Shown: piece after piece, positions 11,501 through 26,500 of the stretch
Numbering within the stretch: the stretch's first letter is position 1
How the letters are laid out: the number at the start of each line of letters is the position of its first letter
Assembly (NCBI GenBank): GCA_029582265.1
Contig: CM055835.1
Location: 7,493,500 to 7,557,499, forward strand
Length of the DNA: 64,000 bases
Direction of reading: 5' to 3'
Source of the DNA: Zoroaster sp. YZ-2022
Lineage: Eukaryota; Echinodermata; Asteroidea; Forcipulatida; Zoroasteridae
Program-made: the position numbers and the translations under genes
The notes under the pieces: model-generated
The model's input: only the letters and a program-made list of their open reading frames with translations
What the model was told of the DNA's origin: nothing
The model's database searches: none

Positions 11501-14500
11501 GATCTTTATGTAAATGATCTTTATGTAAATGATCTTTATGTAAATGATCTTTATGCAAATGATCTTTATGCAAATGATCTTTATGCAAATGATCTTTATG
11601 CAAATGATCTTTATGCAAATGATCTTTATGCAAATGATCTTTATGCAAATGATCTTTATGCAAATGATCTTTATGCAAATGATCTTTATGTAAATGATCT
11701 TTATGTAAATGATCTTTATGTAAATGATCTTTTTGCAAATGATGTTTGAAAATGATGTTTGAAATGACTAATAATAAGCATGTTTGCATGTTGCTAACCA
11801 ACCTACTGATGTGTGCATTGGCAGGAGTATATGGAACTAGCCCGAGATGCTAATAAACCAACTCATGTAAGTGTGTCTAACTGATGCTTCTTCATATACA
11901 ATTAATGTATTCATCATCATTCTCCAGCCTTTCATAATCTGTATAAGTGTGTACTTACAGTGGCCACTAAAATTACATGTAAGTAAGACTAATTGCGGTG
12001 ACACCATGTGAAATTCTCTATTGAGTAGTAATTAGTTCTGAAAAGAACTGGAGGTTACAACTCGACGTTTTGATCAGTATGCTCTGATTGTCCTCAGGAC
12101 GATCAGAGCATATCCTCCTCACCATGCAAAGCTACATGGTGTCACCGCAATTAGTCTTACTTTATCCTCACCATGCAAAGCTACAAGTTTTACCTAAAAT
12201 TACATGTAGTTAGAATACTTTTTAGAATTTTAGTTAGAATATTTGGGGTTGGTCTCTTTTTTTAATTAATTATTAAAAGAAATTGTATTTCTTTTAGCAT
12301 TTTCTGATTTTGTATTTAAATGGAAAACAAATACTTGAAAACATTTTACAGAAGCATGGACTTTCAATAATTAAGTCCCCCAGTGAATTTATGATGGTCT
12401 CTGTCATAAATTAATTGAGGTGCATAATAACTGCTTAACTGTGCTTTTATATGATTTTTATTCTCTGGAAGTATTTACTAAGTGTCTTAGTGATTTTAGA
12501 GGTTACTGTACTATGTACCTGAGTGTTTCCATCTTTGTGTATATGTGTTATATTTCAGTTACTAACATCACGCTTATATTAAACACTCTAACTTTCTTCA
12601 TTAACAAAATGTTTGGATTTCTGGATCCAAAAAAATCTGAAAATTAAGATGCGATACACTATATTTGATAGACAAGATCTGATTGACAAGAGCCAATAGA
12701 CAAGATCTGATTGATAAGATCCATTAGACAAGATCTGATTGATAATATCTGATTGACAAGATCCAATAGACAAGATCTGACTGATAATATCTGATTGATA
12801 ATATCTGATTGTCAAAATCCAATAGACAAGATCTGATTGACAAGATCCAATAAACAAGATCTGATTGATAATATCTGATTGTCAAGATCCAATAGACAAG
12901 ATCTGACATATAATATCTGATTGACAAGATCAAATAATAATAATAATAATAATAATAATGTATGGACTTATATAGCGCACGTATCCACCAACTAAGTGGT
13001 GCTCAAGGCGCATTCTTTTTTACGTGCATTACACAACACACGGGACCTACGGCTTTACGTCCCATCCGAAGGACGAAGCAATTATGGTTAAGTACCTTGC
13101 TCAAGGACACAAGTGTCACGACCGGGGCTCGAACTCACACCCTGCTGCTGGCAACACCAGAACTTGAGTTCGGTGCGCTAGACCGCTCGGCCACGACACT
13201 CCTGGATCTGGTTGATAATATATGATTGACAAGATCTGATTAATAATATCTGATATACAAGATCTGCTAGAGGGCATTTCCATGATTGTTAAGGAGTGAC
13301 ATTTGCAAGCAATAATTTCCTTGTGCAGGTACATGAATTAAATATAGCTTTACCTAACCCTCTATAGATGGCTAAGTAAATGTATCAATATCTAATAATA
13401 CAGATCTGATAGAAAAAAATATGGTAGAACAGATCTGATAGATAAGATTTGATAGAACAGCTCTGATAGAACAGATCTGATAGACAAAATCTGATAGAAA
13501 ATATCTGATAGTAAGATCTGATAGAACAGATCCGATAGCCAAGATCTGAAAGAGTACATCAGATAGTCAAGATCTGATAGAACCGATATGATAGAAACAA
13601 AATCTGATAGAACTGATCTGATAGACAAGATCTGACAAAACAGATCAGTTGACTAGATCTGATTGATAGACAAGTATGTCAACATATAATTGACAAGATG
13701 TGATGAGATTTGACATAATAAATCTGACATTCCGATTGACAAGAATGATAGATTTAATAGATCTGATAAACATAATCTGATGTGGTAGACAACATGTGTT
13801 AGACAAGATCTGGTACAGTAGATGAGATTTAATTGACAAGATCTGGTAAATAATAACACTGATGTCGTTTTCATTTGCTAAATAATTTTTAAAGATCATT
13901 ATGCACAGGTATTTTTCACACTTAATTATACTTTATATTTTATAACGTGAAAGTTTCAGCTTTAAAAGGCAATTTTTTTTAAATCACAGTTTTAACAAAA
14001 TATCCCACAGTTTCCCTCCATTTTTTGAGAGACAAGTTTGGAAATTGACAAGTATCTGTGACAGCTAGATAAACATGTATATGTTGTTTGTAACAACTGT
14101 GTTTACAACTACACCACGCTGAATCTTGTTGTATTTCATTTCTTTATCACCCACGGAGGCACATTTATTTATTTATTATTATTTTATTTGTTCATTTAAA
14201 ATTGCATGTGACTTTGAAGGGTTTATGTCCTTGTGAAGTAAAGGTCTGGTGTAAGATGGGTTAGATTATTCAATATCACAGTGTTAATCATAGAATGGTA
14301 CGTATGTATGTAAATGTTCATTTGTTCCTTCCGATGTACACGTACCAGTTTTCTATGCACATGTTTAACACTTAGATTATTTTTAAATGCTCAGTTTTGT
14401 TTTGAACCTTTGCATATGTTATTCAATTGTTACAATTTTGTTTGATGGGTCATCCATATACAGCTACATGTTATCATATTACCAACACTGCATATTATTT

Positions 14501-17500
14501 ACACATGTGAAGTTTTGTTCAGCTTATTAATTGTTTTGATAGGAAAAACCATTTTGAAAGCCACATACAAAAAACCTGTACATCCTGTACTGGACAAAGA
14601 ATTTAAATCAAATGCAGAATCTAATATATAAATAATAGTGATTGATATATTTTGCAATTGAAAGATTAATTTCATTCTTTTATTCTAGGATGATAATGGA
14701 GGTAACAGTGCATTGATACAGACATTGAGAGATCGACTTAAACAACGAGACAATGCTGTAGAGGTAATCAACATATCAACAACATCTTTATGCTCATAAA
14801 ACCTCGTACATAATAACAACACAAAGTGTAATTTGATGTCATGTATTTACAGCGAATGTTTCATGCAGGTTGAAATGTGTTCAACTTTTACAAATCATTG
14901 ACGTGACTCTTAGGTTTTGACGTCGCAGTTCACTTCACGTTCTTGGAAGCATGAACCAGCCTTTTACTTACTATTCATTCCTACCTGGAAAGATGCAATG
15001 AAAAATATTTCGAAAAATCCCTTTTATATATATTTAAAACGTTCTTTTGAAATCAGCTGTAATCTCAGTGATTTAAAGTAAAACAACAACACAGTTGTGC
15101 GGGGATGCCATGTAAAAGTAATCTCTCTTGAGTTTGTTTTTTAAAATAACCAATGGTTTATATTGACGTTTTGGTTAGTGAGCTCTGTTCATTTTCTTTG
15201 TTCCCTGAAGGTAGCAAACTGATTGAAACAGTTCTCTTTAGAGAGATTACTTAACCCTAACTCCTAGGCCCATTTGCTTACACATAACCTAAATCCTCCA
15301 AAATCCTTCAGTAGTAAAGCAAGCACATGACATGTATGCACACATGTGTTTCTAATCTGTGATACATAGTACATGGCCAGGGACCCTCCCTGCATGCATG
15401 GAGCAATAAACAGTGTCCACTGACCCAAGCACTGACCTTGCAATCACTACAACAAACATGGATGTACATGTACCATGGAAAGGCAAGTATGCCTAATAAC
15501 CTCAATCCTCCAAAATCCTTCACTTTAGCAAAGAGCATGTAGCATGTAACCTCAATCCTTCAAAATCCTTCACTTTAGCAAAGAGGATTTTGGAGGATTT
15601 GGGAGGGTTAGGGTTAGGGTTAATTAACAAAGTAAGGGATTATTCTCATACTGTTGTTGATTAAAAAGTTTACATGGCCTAGAACATCCCCACCCCTCCC
15701 CATCCCTCTCCACCCCTCCCCATCCCTCTCCACCCCTCCCCACCCCTCTCCACCCCTCCCCACCCCTCTCCACCCCTTGCCACCCCTCCCCACCCCTCCC
15801 CTCCCCATCCCTCCCCTCCCCATCCCTCCCTACCCCTCCCCATCCCTCACCACCCCTCCCCATCCCTCTCCGGCCCTCTCCACTCTTCCTTACCCCTCCT
15901 CACCCCTCCTTACCCCCTCCTCACCCCCTCTCCACCCCTCTCCAACCCCTTCTCCACCCCTCCTCATCCCCTCTCCACCCCTCCCCACTCAGTGTTATGT
16001 TTCTTTGAGCTGATATCTGTCGACAATTGTTTACATACCCCAAGGCTAGCATTAATTGACTGGTTCTCTGCTTTCACTGTTTCTACAGGATGCACTTGAA
16101 GATAAGCTGAGGGCAATAGATGCCAAAGAGACTGAAGTACGCCAGATAAGAACAGCACTCCGAGACAGAGATAGAGATCTGGAACGAGCTCATAGTGATA
16201 TCCTGACAAATGAAGATAAAATCAATGTAATGTTGCTAAAGTCTAGGGTAGATCTATTAAGGGACTACAGCTATGTACAAGCAAAATTATCATTTCCCAT
16301 CTATTGACCTATCACAGTTTATGACTTGGCCTCACCCCTAAGACAGAACTAGCCAGAGCAGCAACCAGGAGCACAACACATAAAAAAAGACCACACACGC
16401 ACAGAGTGAGGCAACTTGCAATCATGTGTGGTCTTGTTGATGTTTGTGTTGTGTACCACGCACGCACAGAGTGAGGCAACTTGCGATCATGTGTGGTCTT
16501 GTTGATGCTTGTGTTGTGTACCACGCACGCACAGAGTGAGGCAACTTGCAATCATGTGTGGTCTTGTTGATGCTTGTGTTGTGTACCACGCACGCACAGA
16601 GTGAGGCAACTTGCAATCATGTGTGGTCTTGTTGATGCTTGTGTTGTGTTCCGGATTGCTGCGTGTGCATTGACTAAGGGCTATCCTGGGACCTGCTCAA
16701 AACACCATCCGCCATTTACAGTCAGTCAGTTACCATCCACCATCCCACACGGGATCCAGTATAATCTACAGTGGCACCACGTGAATGCAGCATGTTGCAC
16801 ACATGTATATCATAGACGGGAAGAATATACCACTCGAAAAAAGGGCCAGCCATGGCCAGTCATCAATTGCTTATTGTCCAAACATAGACAGAAATGCTTT
16901 TATTTTGTTCAGAAATATGTTAAAATTTACTTGTTGGTGCTGTGTCTGCAATTCTCATCCGACTTTTGATTGACCCTGTCATAATGTAGCCCATGTTTCT
17001 CCATTTCAAAATGATGGCATTTTCATAATGGTATGGTTCCTGGGAACCTGAGTGGCACCACGTCCTGATTTCTGTTTTTTAGCTGTTCACGGTACCGAAA
17101 CTTTGTTATATACCATATAATGATATGAAATTTGGAAACAATTTATCACTCCGGCAATATTTTAAATAAAAGCAATATAAATTTGATATCGGCTATATTT
17201 TCGGAATATCTGCGATATTTTTAGAATATCGTCAATATGGCGATATTTCGATATCTTCAAAACCATAACCAATTTAGCCGAAATTTTTTTGAATATCTTA
17301 TCATTATGGTATTATTGTGATATCGTACACCTCTATTTTGCTGTATCATACTCTTATGCCCTTTCTTATACTACTCAAAACAATTTAGGGAACACCGGAA
17401 TAATCTCAGTTAAAGCAAGATCATTTATTTCAGATAAACACAATGTTTCACAGAATTGATGAGAAAACAACTGCACAATGAAGCAGATGATAAAGGATGC

Positions 17501-20500
17501 ATGTAGTGATTACACATTTCATGACATGACTACTGAAAGAGAGAGGGGGTTGCAAATGAAAATCCTGGTTCATGGAACATTTCAAACCTATTTGATGTTA
17601 AAAATCCGGTGTTCCCTAAATTGTTTTGAGTTGTATATTTCAATTGGAATGACATTGGAATGATATTAGATATTGCACATTTGTTTAAGAAAAGGGTGTT
17701 TTTTTTATGTGTAAATTATTCCAATGTCGATAGGTTGCATTCTTTTCCTTGCTGCAATAAAGAAAACATGTACATTTTCAGAGCATTATTTATTTCTTCA
17801 TGAAACCAGTATTTCTGTAGTTAATAAGCCTGAAAACCCCTGTGAAAAATCATTACATCTTGACTTAAGAACTGTTAGTGATAAAATAAAGGAATGAATA
17901 ACTTGGTTTAATAGATCAGGACTGTCAACTTGTACATGTAGAACCTAGAGAGATTTAACCCTAGGTCATTGACTTTTATCACACTACACCCATGTTGGTC
18001 AGATTCCCTGTATGCAAGTATGATCATAGCCCTGATAATCAATTTATATAAAAGGGACCAGCCTAATTCCCTGCTAGCCTTGGTTTAGTCACCCATATTT
18101 GTATGGAAAAAAACAATACGGCTGTAGCACAATCAAGACCTAAAAATATATGATTATTCTTCAGATTCATTTCAAGTTTCCATTTGTTATTTATTTGTAT
18201 CTGTGAATATAGCAATTACAAAGTGACTTGAAGGAGAATGAAGCTAAGATCAAGCAGTTATCTGAGGCTGTGTCTTCACAGACAAATGCAAATAAGGTAA
18301 GCAATGTTATGGATAATGAAGTCATTTTTTTTATCTTGATTATTGGAGAGAACAAAAAGAAACTTAGTAAATCAGTCTCGAACCCGGATTACCAATGCTC
18401 TACCAACTGAGCTATCCATCCCTATCCGGTTGGTAAGTGTGACATTATTTCAACATAAGTCAAGCCTCCTTCACATAGAGTGGTTCTAACAACAATCTGC
18501 TTACATAGGAAAATGCATTCTCCCACCAAAAAAAGTCTTTGTTTCCGGTCTCTGCGCTCGTCACCATAGACCCGCTAGTCAGCATTTTTAGTGTTTTTTT
18601 TGCTATGAAACAATGTCCAATTGCAGCCAAAATTGTACCTGCTTTGTGTTTTAAACAACTTTTTCACATAGGGGTATGAACGTTTTGCCCAATTTGTGCA
18701 GCCGTTCTTGGTCTGGTTCCAGTAACTGTGTATACATGTATAAAACAAACAGATTAGCCCCCCCCCCCCCCCAAGACCAGAAACAAGAGATTTTCTTTTT
18801 TTGGCCTAAGAGTTTATCATGATTGTTCTGCAAAAGATTGGAATCTTAATAATGGCTACAATTGCAGAGATAGAATTGCTTTGAAATTTAAAAACATGAA
18901 ATAAATGCAATATCAGTATATGCAATTACACAGTGAATGATTTTTTCCCCTTTGAGCCTCAGACAAAACTATTTGTAGAGAAGATTGATACCATCACCAG
19001 TGTTACACCAGTTAAGCTTCCCATTTAATTTGTGTTATTTTTGAATGACCAATTGTATACCATATCTTCAAGGATGCTGATGATAACCAACGACGGTCTC
19101 TTGCTGAGAAAGACAGCATTATCAAGAACCTACAGAGATCTATTGAGAATAAGGATAAGTTACTTAATGAGATGCAAGATGCTAAGAGACAAGAAGATGG
19201 AGAAACTAGCAAGGAGAGAGATGAATTCATCCATCAGATTAAGATGCGACTTAAGGACAAAGATAAGATGTTAGGGGTATGTAGGATATCATGTGTCACT
19301 TAGTTTCATTTGTAAAACATGTCGAATGACCCAAACCGTTACAAAAAGAAAAGGTTTTTTAAATTTCTAATTTTTTTGTTTTGTTAAAAACATTTTTTCT
19401 TTACATTTAGAAATGTTTTTTTTCTTTAGATTTTCTTAGTTATATGGGTCATTCCATGAACATGAGACCCAAAGTGTGACATGGAGGTCAAAATTTTAAG
19501 TTCATTAAATAAAGAAAAAAAATATCAGTTTTGTTACCTTATTTATCATAGTTTTGTAGGTTGTCATCTTTTAAAATAATAGATACAAACATTAAAACTG
19601 GCGTCATGTATTTACTTCCTGCTTCACCTGATATGAGGTTAACGATGTAACAAAATTACAAGGGGACACCGTGTCTTGTTACGTTGTGTAATATACTGAC
19701 TAAAGTTAATGGATCAAAATAGGGGAGACCCAAGAAATTTTTGTTTGTTGTCATAGTAGGTCTGTATGAGATGCAACAATAGGTGAAAGTTATAATCATC
19801 AGCTCGTACGATGTAAGGAATAACACAGGCCCCAATATCTGAAATACATGGAAAACACAAGTGTCCCACGTTCATGGAATGACCCATATGTATCTGCTGT
19901 CTACGCGAATGGTTGAGACCTAGCCCAGGTTGGACTTTCACCTTCGTGTACTATGGTGACGTCCGAAATTAACCAAAATTATCTGTTGCTACATCTTGAG
20001 GCACCTTGAGTTCAACATTGAATGTTTTACTGCTGTTTTTTCAGGAAGTGTTAGCGGAGAGATCTCAGGCAGTGGTAGCCAATGAGAAGGCAACACAAGA
20101 TCTACTTGATACAATCAGAGACAAAGACAATCAAATCAAGGTATTATATCTGTCTCTTACTCATTGTATTTCATCTCTAGGTCTCCATCACAACAAATAA
20201 TTAGTCAACATTTATTAGGCGACTTAAAAAAGGCATCAGAAAACAATGTATTATTAAGCCTCCTACAATCAGTGTAATTTTTGAAACAACCCATTCAGGC
20301 CACTCCAAGCCATTAGCTGTTGCCAGTGGCCTCCTATGGTTACCCTTCTGTGCACTGTGTCACACCACTGAGATTGCAGGGTAAAGTGGTCTCCCATACA
20401 TTGCAGGCCGTACTAATATGTTCAAACAACCAGCTACAACCAGCTGTAAACCTGACCATGTATTTGACTGTAAACACACCTATACAAAACCACTAAAGAC

Positions 20501-23500
20501 TGTGGTTTGTAATGTGTTCGTCGTAGGGCTGTGCGTTTTCGGATATTTTTGGAACCGGATACCCGAAATCAGGAAACTTCGGATACCCGGATACCCATTT
20601 TCATTTTTGTTGAAAACATGCCTCCGGTGGTGTACAACTACATGTACTGTAAATAGTAACAAATTGACTTTTATAATAGAGAGGATACCATACTTAAATC
20701 GATCTTTTCTTTATTGGAGTGCAATCTCTTGAATTTAAAGATAATTGTCTGTAAAAGTGTAAACATTACATTGTTCAAGAGTCACGGATTTCTGTTCGCA
20801 CCGCTCAAATGTTAAGTCCGAATTTTAAGAAGTCGTTTACGGGTAATTGGAACCGAAAAATGGAACCGGGTAATGACCGTTTCGGTCGGGTATCCGGATA
20901 CCTGGCACAGCCCTAGTTCGTCGTGACAATACAATGTCACACATTTATTTCCAACTTAATGAGTACAATAGTATATCACAGATTATTAATATTAAGCACA
21001 GTTGACAATATGTTAAGTATAAATTACAGTTTGACAGGATTTATACATTGGAACTTGGCAGTATTACCAACACGTAGAGAAAAAATGAAGCATAATGCTT
21101 TTAAATCTTCCCCTATGACAGACAAAGACTTAGACATGACAAGGACATGTAACAGGCATGTGAGACCTGACTAATAAATAATTCATAACAATAATAACAT
21201 TTTGATAACAATTTGAATCAAGTTTGTTTGTCTGTTTTTTAAAACTGCATTTAAAAAGTATTGTTTACATTTTTTGAGAATGCACCAAGTGTGTGGCCTT
21301 CAGTGTGTGTTGAGTACGTAATCAGAGATGGTCTTATTTACAGTGGCCTTGGGTGGCACTAGGTTGATTTTGTAAGATTACTTGGAAAAGACAGCAGTGG
21401 CTTGTATGCTTTAAAGGTTGGTGATGAACATATTGGAAATTTAGTGGATCGGAGTGGCCTCCATGTGTAGTAGGGTTGCCCCAAGGTCACCAAGGCAATT
21501 TAAGTCATTCTATCTCTCTCCGGGAACATGTAGCACCAGTAAAATATTTGATATGCTTTAAAATGTTTGTGATATTTGTATGTGTGGAGTGTCGTGGCCG
21601 AGCGGTCTAGCTTGCCGGACTCAAGTTCTGGTGTTAGCAGCAGAATGTGTGTTCGAATCCCGGCCGTGACACTTGTGTCCTTGAGCAAGACACTTAACCA
21701 TAATTGCTTATAGGGGCAGAGGCAGTTTAACAACTGCCTTGTTCTGGACTAGTTACCCCTCCCAGTCCTATTCGCACCGTGAAGAGGCTGGTTATTAACT
21801 TGTCTTGTTTCGGTGCGAGGGGCTGGTTTCTTCAGTGTGGAGTCGTTGTAACAACTTAATGACTGAGTAGCCCCCACCTTGGAGTGGCCATTGGCCTTGT
21901 GTGGGGCGAATTGCATAAAAAAAATATTTTTAAATAAGGTTGTTATACCTATTGTGATTGCTTAGGAACTTCATGAGAGACAGAATCGGCTGACAGCTAA
22001 TAAGAACAACGTAATCAAGGACTTACAGAGAGAATTAAATGACAAGGAATATAGTATACAGGTTAGTATCTGCATCAGTAGACCATTTCACACATGATTA
22101 TTTCTGAAATATGCCAAGCACCCATAAAAAACATCCTGCATTGTTTATAGACACAGCACAATTTCCTAACAAACACTTCAAGTCAATGATAGTTCAATTC
22201 AATGTCAATGCAATGCAATACCAATGAGCATTTAGCACGTAACACACGTACAATGAAAAACCTTACTTGCAGAACTTATGGAGATTCCATGTTGGAATGA
22301 ATACAATGAATCTGAATGCATTTTCATTATTTTCACGTTAACAATACAATGAAATAAGCTGCAACTTTCACTGGTTGTTTTTTACACATCTATTTTGATT
22401 TTAGTATGAATGCATTTACAGACATTTTAACCCTCCTATGGTTTGACCTTTCAAAACCTTTCAAAATCTGCTTACCGGCCAAAATGGCTATCAATTATTA
22501 TGAACCCTTTAAAACCCTCCAGAATTTGTTGCTACTGAACAACCACACCTTTCAATACCCTTTGAAAGGTATTGAAACATTTCAACACCAGTTTGTTCAG
22601 AGAGTTGTTACACCTTTCGAAACCTTTCATAGGTCCCTTTTGTCAGACAGTTTTCTCACCTTTCAAAACCCTTCAGTACAGCAAACTTGAAAGGTTTTGA
22701 AAGGTCTGACAATTCTATGGCAACTGCACTGTATATAGGAGGGTTAATGATGTGCTGAAATCACATCATACTTTACATCATACAAGAGAGTAGATTAGTT
22801 AAAAAATAACAACAAAAATGCCCATAAAAAGTCACCACTTTTGAAACTGAGCTTTGACCAGAAACTAAAGACTTATTATTTGTATTTCCCTATAATTGAC
22901 ATCCTTCAAGTCATGTTGAAGAAAATTCAACACAAGCTGTATTGTAACTAATGACTCCTTTTATAAGATCTTCTTATGGAGTGTCGTGGCCGAGCGGTCT
23001 AGATTACCGGACTCAAGTTCTGGTGTTAGCAGCAGAATGTGGGTTCGAATCCCGGCCGTGACACTTGTGTCCTTGAGCAAGACACTTAACCATAATTGCT
23101 TCTCTCCACCCAGGGGTTAAATGGGTACCTGTGAGGGCAGAGTTGGTTGATTAGCCCTATATGCGCTGTAATGGCAGCAATTGAGCTGTATACTCCCCAG
23201 GGAGCTGAGATGGTTTCAGGAATGATTTATGAGCCTTATGAGCAGGGGTAATAATATGCGCCTTGAGCACCACTCAGTTGGTGGATACATGCGCTATATA
23301 AGTCCACACATTATTATTATTATTATTATTATTATTCTATATATATATTCTTGATATAACCCAATTGATTATTGTAATGAATTGGAGTATTTTGTATTGG
23401 TTGTTATTAGACTGCAGAGGATACCTTAGCAAGAGCTGAGCAGGAACAAGCAATCTTACTTCATAAGATGAGAAGTGCTATGGCTGATAAAGACAAGACA

Positions 23501-26500
23501 ATTGAGGTAATTATTAATCAGGTTACCATGGACAATTTCTACTATTTAAAAGTCAACATGATATTAATCTTTTAAAATGTTTTAAACCAACATTTCTCTG
23601 AACTATGTACCGTGCATAAAAAAAACCTTTTTGGGGAATTGAACCCACAATAACATGTTCACTTGTAAAGACAATTAACAAAATCATGTGAATGTATATG
23701 TAGTTAATGAAACAATGCCTAATCCAATCATTTAAACTAAGACATCTAAGACATCCAAAAACTACTGCACCGGTGGGTTAAGGGGAGTGGCTAAGTCACA
23801 AATGGTAATAGGTCAGTTGGGATACCTTCTCATCATTCCATCTTATGTGTATTATCCCCCTGGAATATCATTCTTATAGGCCACTTTTCCTGATTAACCC
23901 TCCTATATACAGTGCATTTGCCATAGAATTGTCAGACCTTTCAAAACCTTTCAAGTTTGCTGTACTGAAGAGTTTTGAAAGGTGAGAAAACTGTCTGACA
24001 AAAGGGACCTATGAAAGGTTTCGAAAGGTGTAACAACTCTCTGAACAAACTGGTGTTGAAATGTAAAGGTAATTGATTGATTGGTATTAAATTGAAAAAT
24101 AACCAAATGATGGATTTGTATTGTAACACTAACTTGGTGTGTGTGCTATGAGCTGTTAATAGAGGGGATATTATTATAGGGAACGTCCACATTAATTATT
24201 GCACTATTAACCCTCCTATGTACAGTGCAGTTTGCCATAGAATTGTCAGACCTTTCAAAACCTTTCAAGTTTGCTGTACTGAAGGGTTTTGAAAGGTGAG
24301 AAAACTGTCTGACAAAAGGGATCTATGAAAGGTTTCGAAAGGTGTAACAACTCTCTGAACAAACTGGTGTTGAAATGTTTCAATACCTTTCAAAGGGTAT
24401 TGAAAGGTGTGGTAGTTCAGTAGCAACAAATTCTGGAGGGTTTTAAAGGGTTCATACATTATTGATAGCCATTTTGCCAGTAAGCAGATTTTGAAAGGTT
24501 TTGAAAGGTCAAACCATAGGAGGGTTAAAGGGCACGTCCATTAGAATATCAGAATGTCTACGACAACAATTTTAAAGGGGGCCAAGATCAGGGCAATGGA
24601 GGCAGTGTAGTATCACATGAATGTACATCACAAATAGCGCTATTAGCTTGCTCATGTTAATGTATACATGTCGTGTTTGATTAATTATTGACACTGTTAA
24701 CGCATATGAAAGATTTTGTTACTTATCAGTAACTTTCATTCATTTGTTGCAATTTGTTGAAAAGAAGGGTTCCTGTATGTTATTTGATCAGAATTGACAA
24801 CTGAATTCCCTTGATATTTACATACTAGAAACTGATTGACAGTGGCAGAGAGAAGGACCGTTTATTCCGTGAGGTTCAGCAATCATCTAGTCGTCAAACT
24901 CCAAGCCCTACAGTCATGACTGAATTAGCTAATCTTAGAGAGAAAAATGAAAGCCTCAAGAAAACAGTACGAGATAAAGAAGGTCAGGCAATATACAGTG
25001 TATTCTCATCTTTGATTAAGGAATAAAAATGTTTGTGATTATCACACTTGAATGCTCGTGAAAGAAGCCAGATACTGTCCTCTCAGTTCGGGGGAGATTC
25101 AACTTTTATCATGGTTGATAGCTAGTGTGTGAAACTAGTGTGTCCTCTAGACCAAAGGGAGACCCAGGCCTGCTACCCACAGGAGGTTTCAGGGGACTTT
25201 GTCCTCTAGACCAAAGGGAGACCCAGGCCCGCTACCCACAGGAGGTTTCAGGGGACTTTGTCCTCTAGACCAAAGGGAGACCCAGGCCCGCTACCCACAG
25301 GAGGTTTCAGGAGACTTTGTCCTCTAGACCAAAGGGAGATCCAGGCCCGCTACCCACAGGAGGTTTCAGGGGGCTTTGTCCTCTAGACCAAAGGGAGACC
25401 CAGGCCCGCTACCCACAGGAGGTTTCAGGGGGCTTTGTCCTCTAGACCAAAGGGAGACCCAGGCCCGCTACCCACAGGAGGTTTCAGGGGACTTTGTCCT
25501 CTAGACCAAAGGGAGACCCAGGCCCGCTACCCACAGGAGGTTTCAGGGGGCTTTGTCCTCTAGACCAAAGGGAGACCCAGGCCCGCTACCCACAGGAGGT
25601 TTCAGGGGGCTTTGTCCTCTAGACCAAAGGGAGACCCAGGCCCGCTACCCACAGGAGGTTTCAGGGGACTTTGTCCTCTAGACCAAAGGGAGACCCAGGC
25701 CCGCTACCCACAGGAGGTTTCAGGCGGCTTTGTCCTCTAGAGCAATGTGAGACCCAGGCCCGCTACCCACAGGAGGTTTCAGGGGACTTTGTCCTCTAGA
25801 CCAAAGGGAGACCCAGGCCCGCTACCCACAGGAGGTTTCAGGGGACTTTGTCCTCTAGACCAAAGGGAGACCCAGGCCCGCTACCCACAGGAGGTTTCAG
25901 GGGACTTTGTCCTCTAGACCAAAGGGAGACCCATGCCCGCTACCCACAGGAGGTTCAGGGGGCTCTGTCCTCTAGACCAAAGGGAGACCCAGGCCCGCTA
26001 CCCACAGGAGGTTCAGGGGGCTCTGTCCTCTAGACCAAAGGGAGACCCAGGCCCGCTACCCACAGGAGGTTCAGGGGGCTCTGTCCTCTAGACCAAAGGG
26101 AGACGCAGGCCTGCTACCCACAGGAGGTTCAGGGGGCTCTGTCCTCTAGACCAAAGGGAGACCCAGGCCTGCTACCCATTTTTCAGGATTTTTTTACCTT
26201 TGTCAAATCACACCCATGTCTATTGATACAAATGAAAAAATGTTCTTTCATATTATGTGTGTTATTTGTAGCTGCATTGAAAGAATTAGGAAGTGATCAG
26301 CCTGATTCTGACTTCATGAAGTCTCTACGAGATGAACTAGAAAACAAGAACAAACTCTTGACAAAGGCCAAGTAAGTATACAAAATAGTGCATTTGGAAT
26401 ACATCAATATTATGCATGACCACCAAAGTACCATCATCAAGGCATGTCAAAACTTGATCATAGCAGAAAGACTGTAGTGACCATGCATACTGCCCTCTTG

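Noticed and set aside
11355..11801. Open frames of HLHKD or VNDLY repeats on both strands
   Set aside because: They exist only because the 15-bp minisatellite is a multiple of 3. No start context, splice sites or non-repeat domain.
15605..15623. Telomere-like gggttagggttaggg
   Set aside because: Only two to three units, and it is the inverted end of a TTAA MITE whose other end reads TTAACCCTAAC.
25141..26178. Possible CRISPR array (regular repeats)
   Set aside because: The whole 59-bp period is conserved, with no variable spacers, in an animal intron. It is a minisatellite. The same holds for the 40, 43, 49 and 92-bp arrays.
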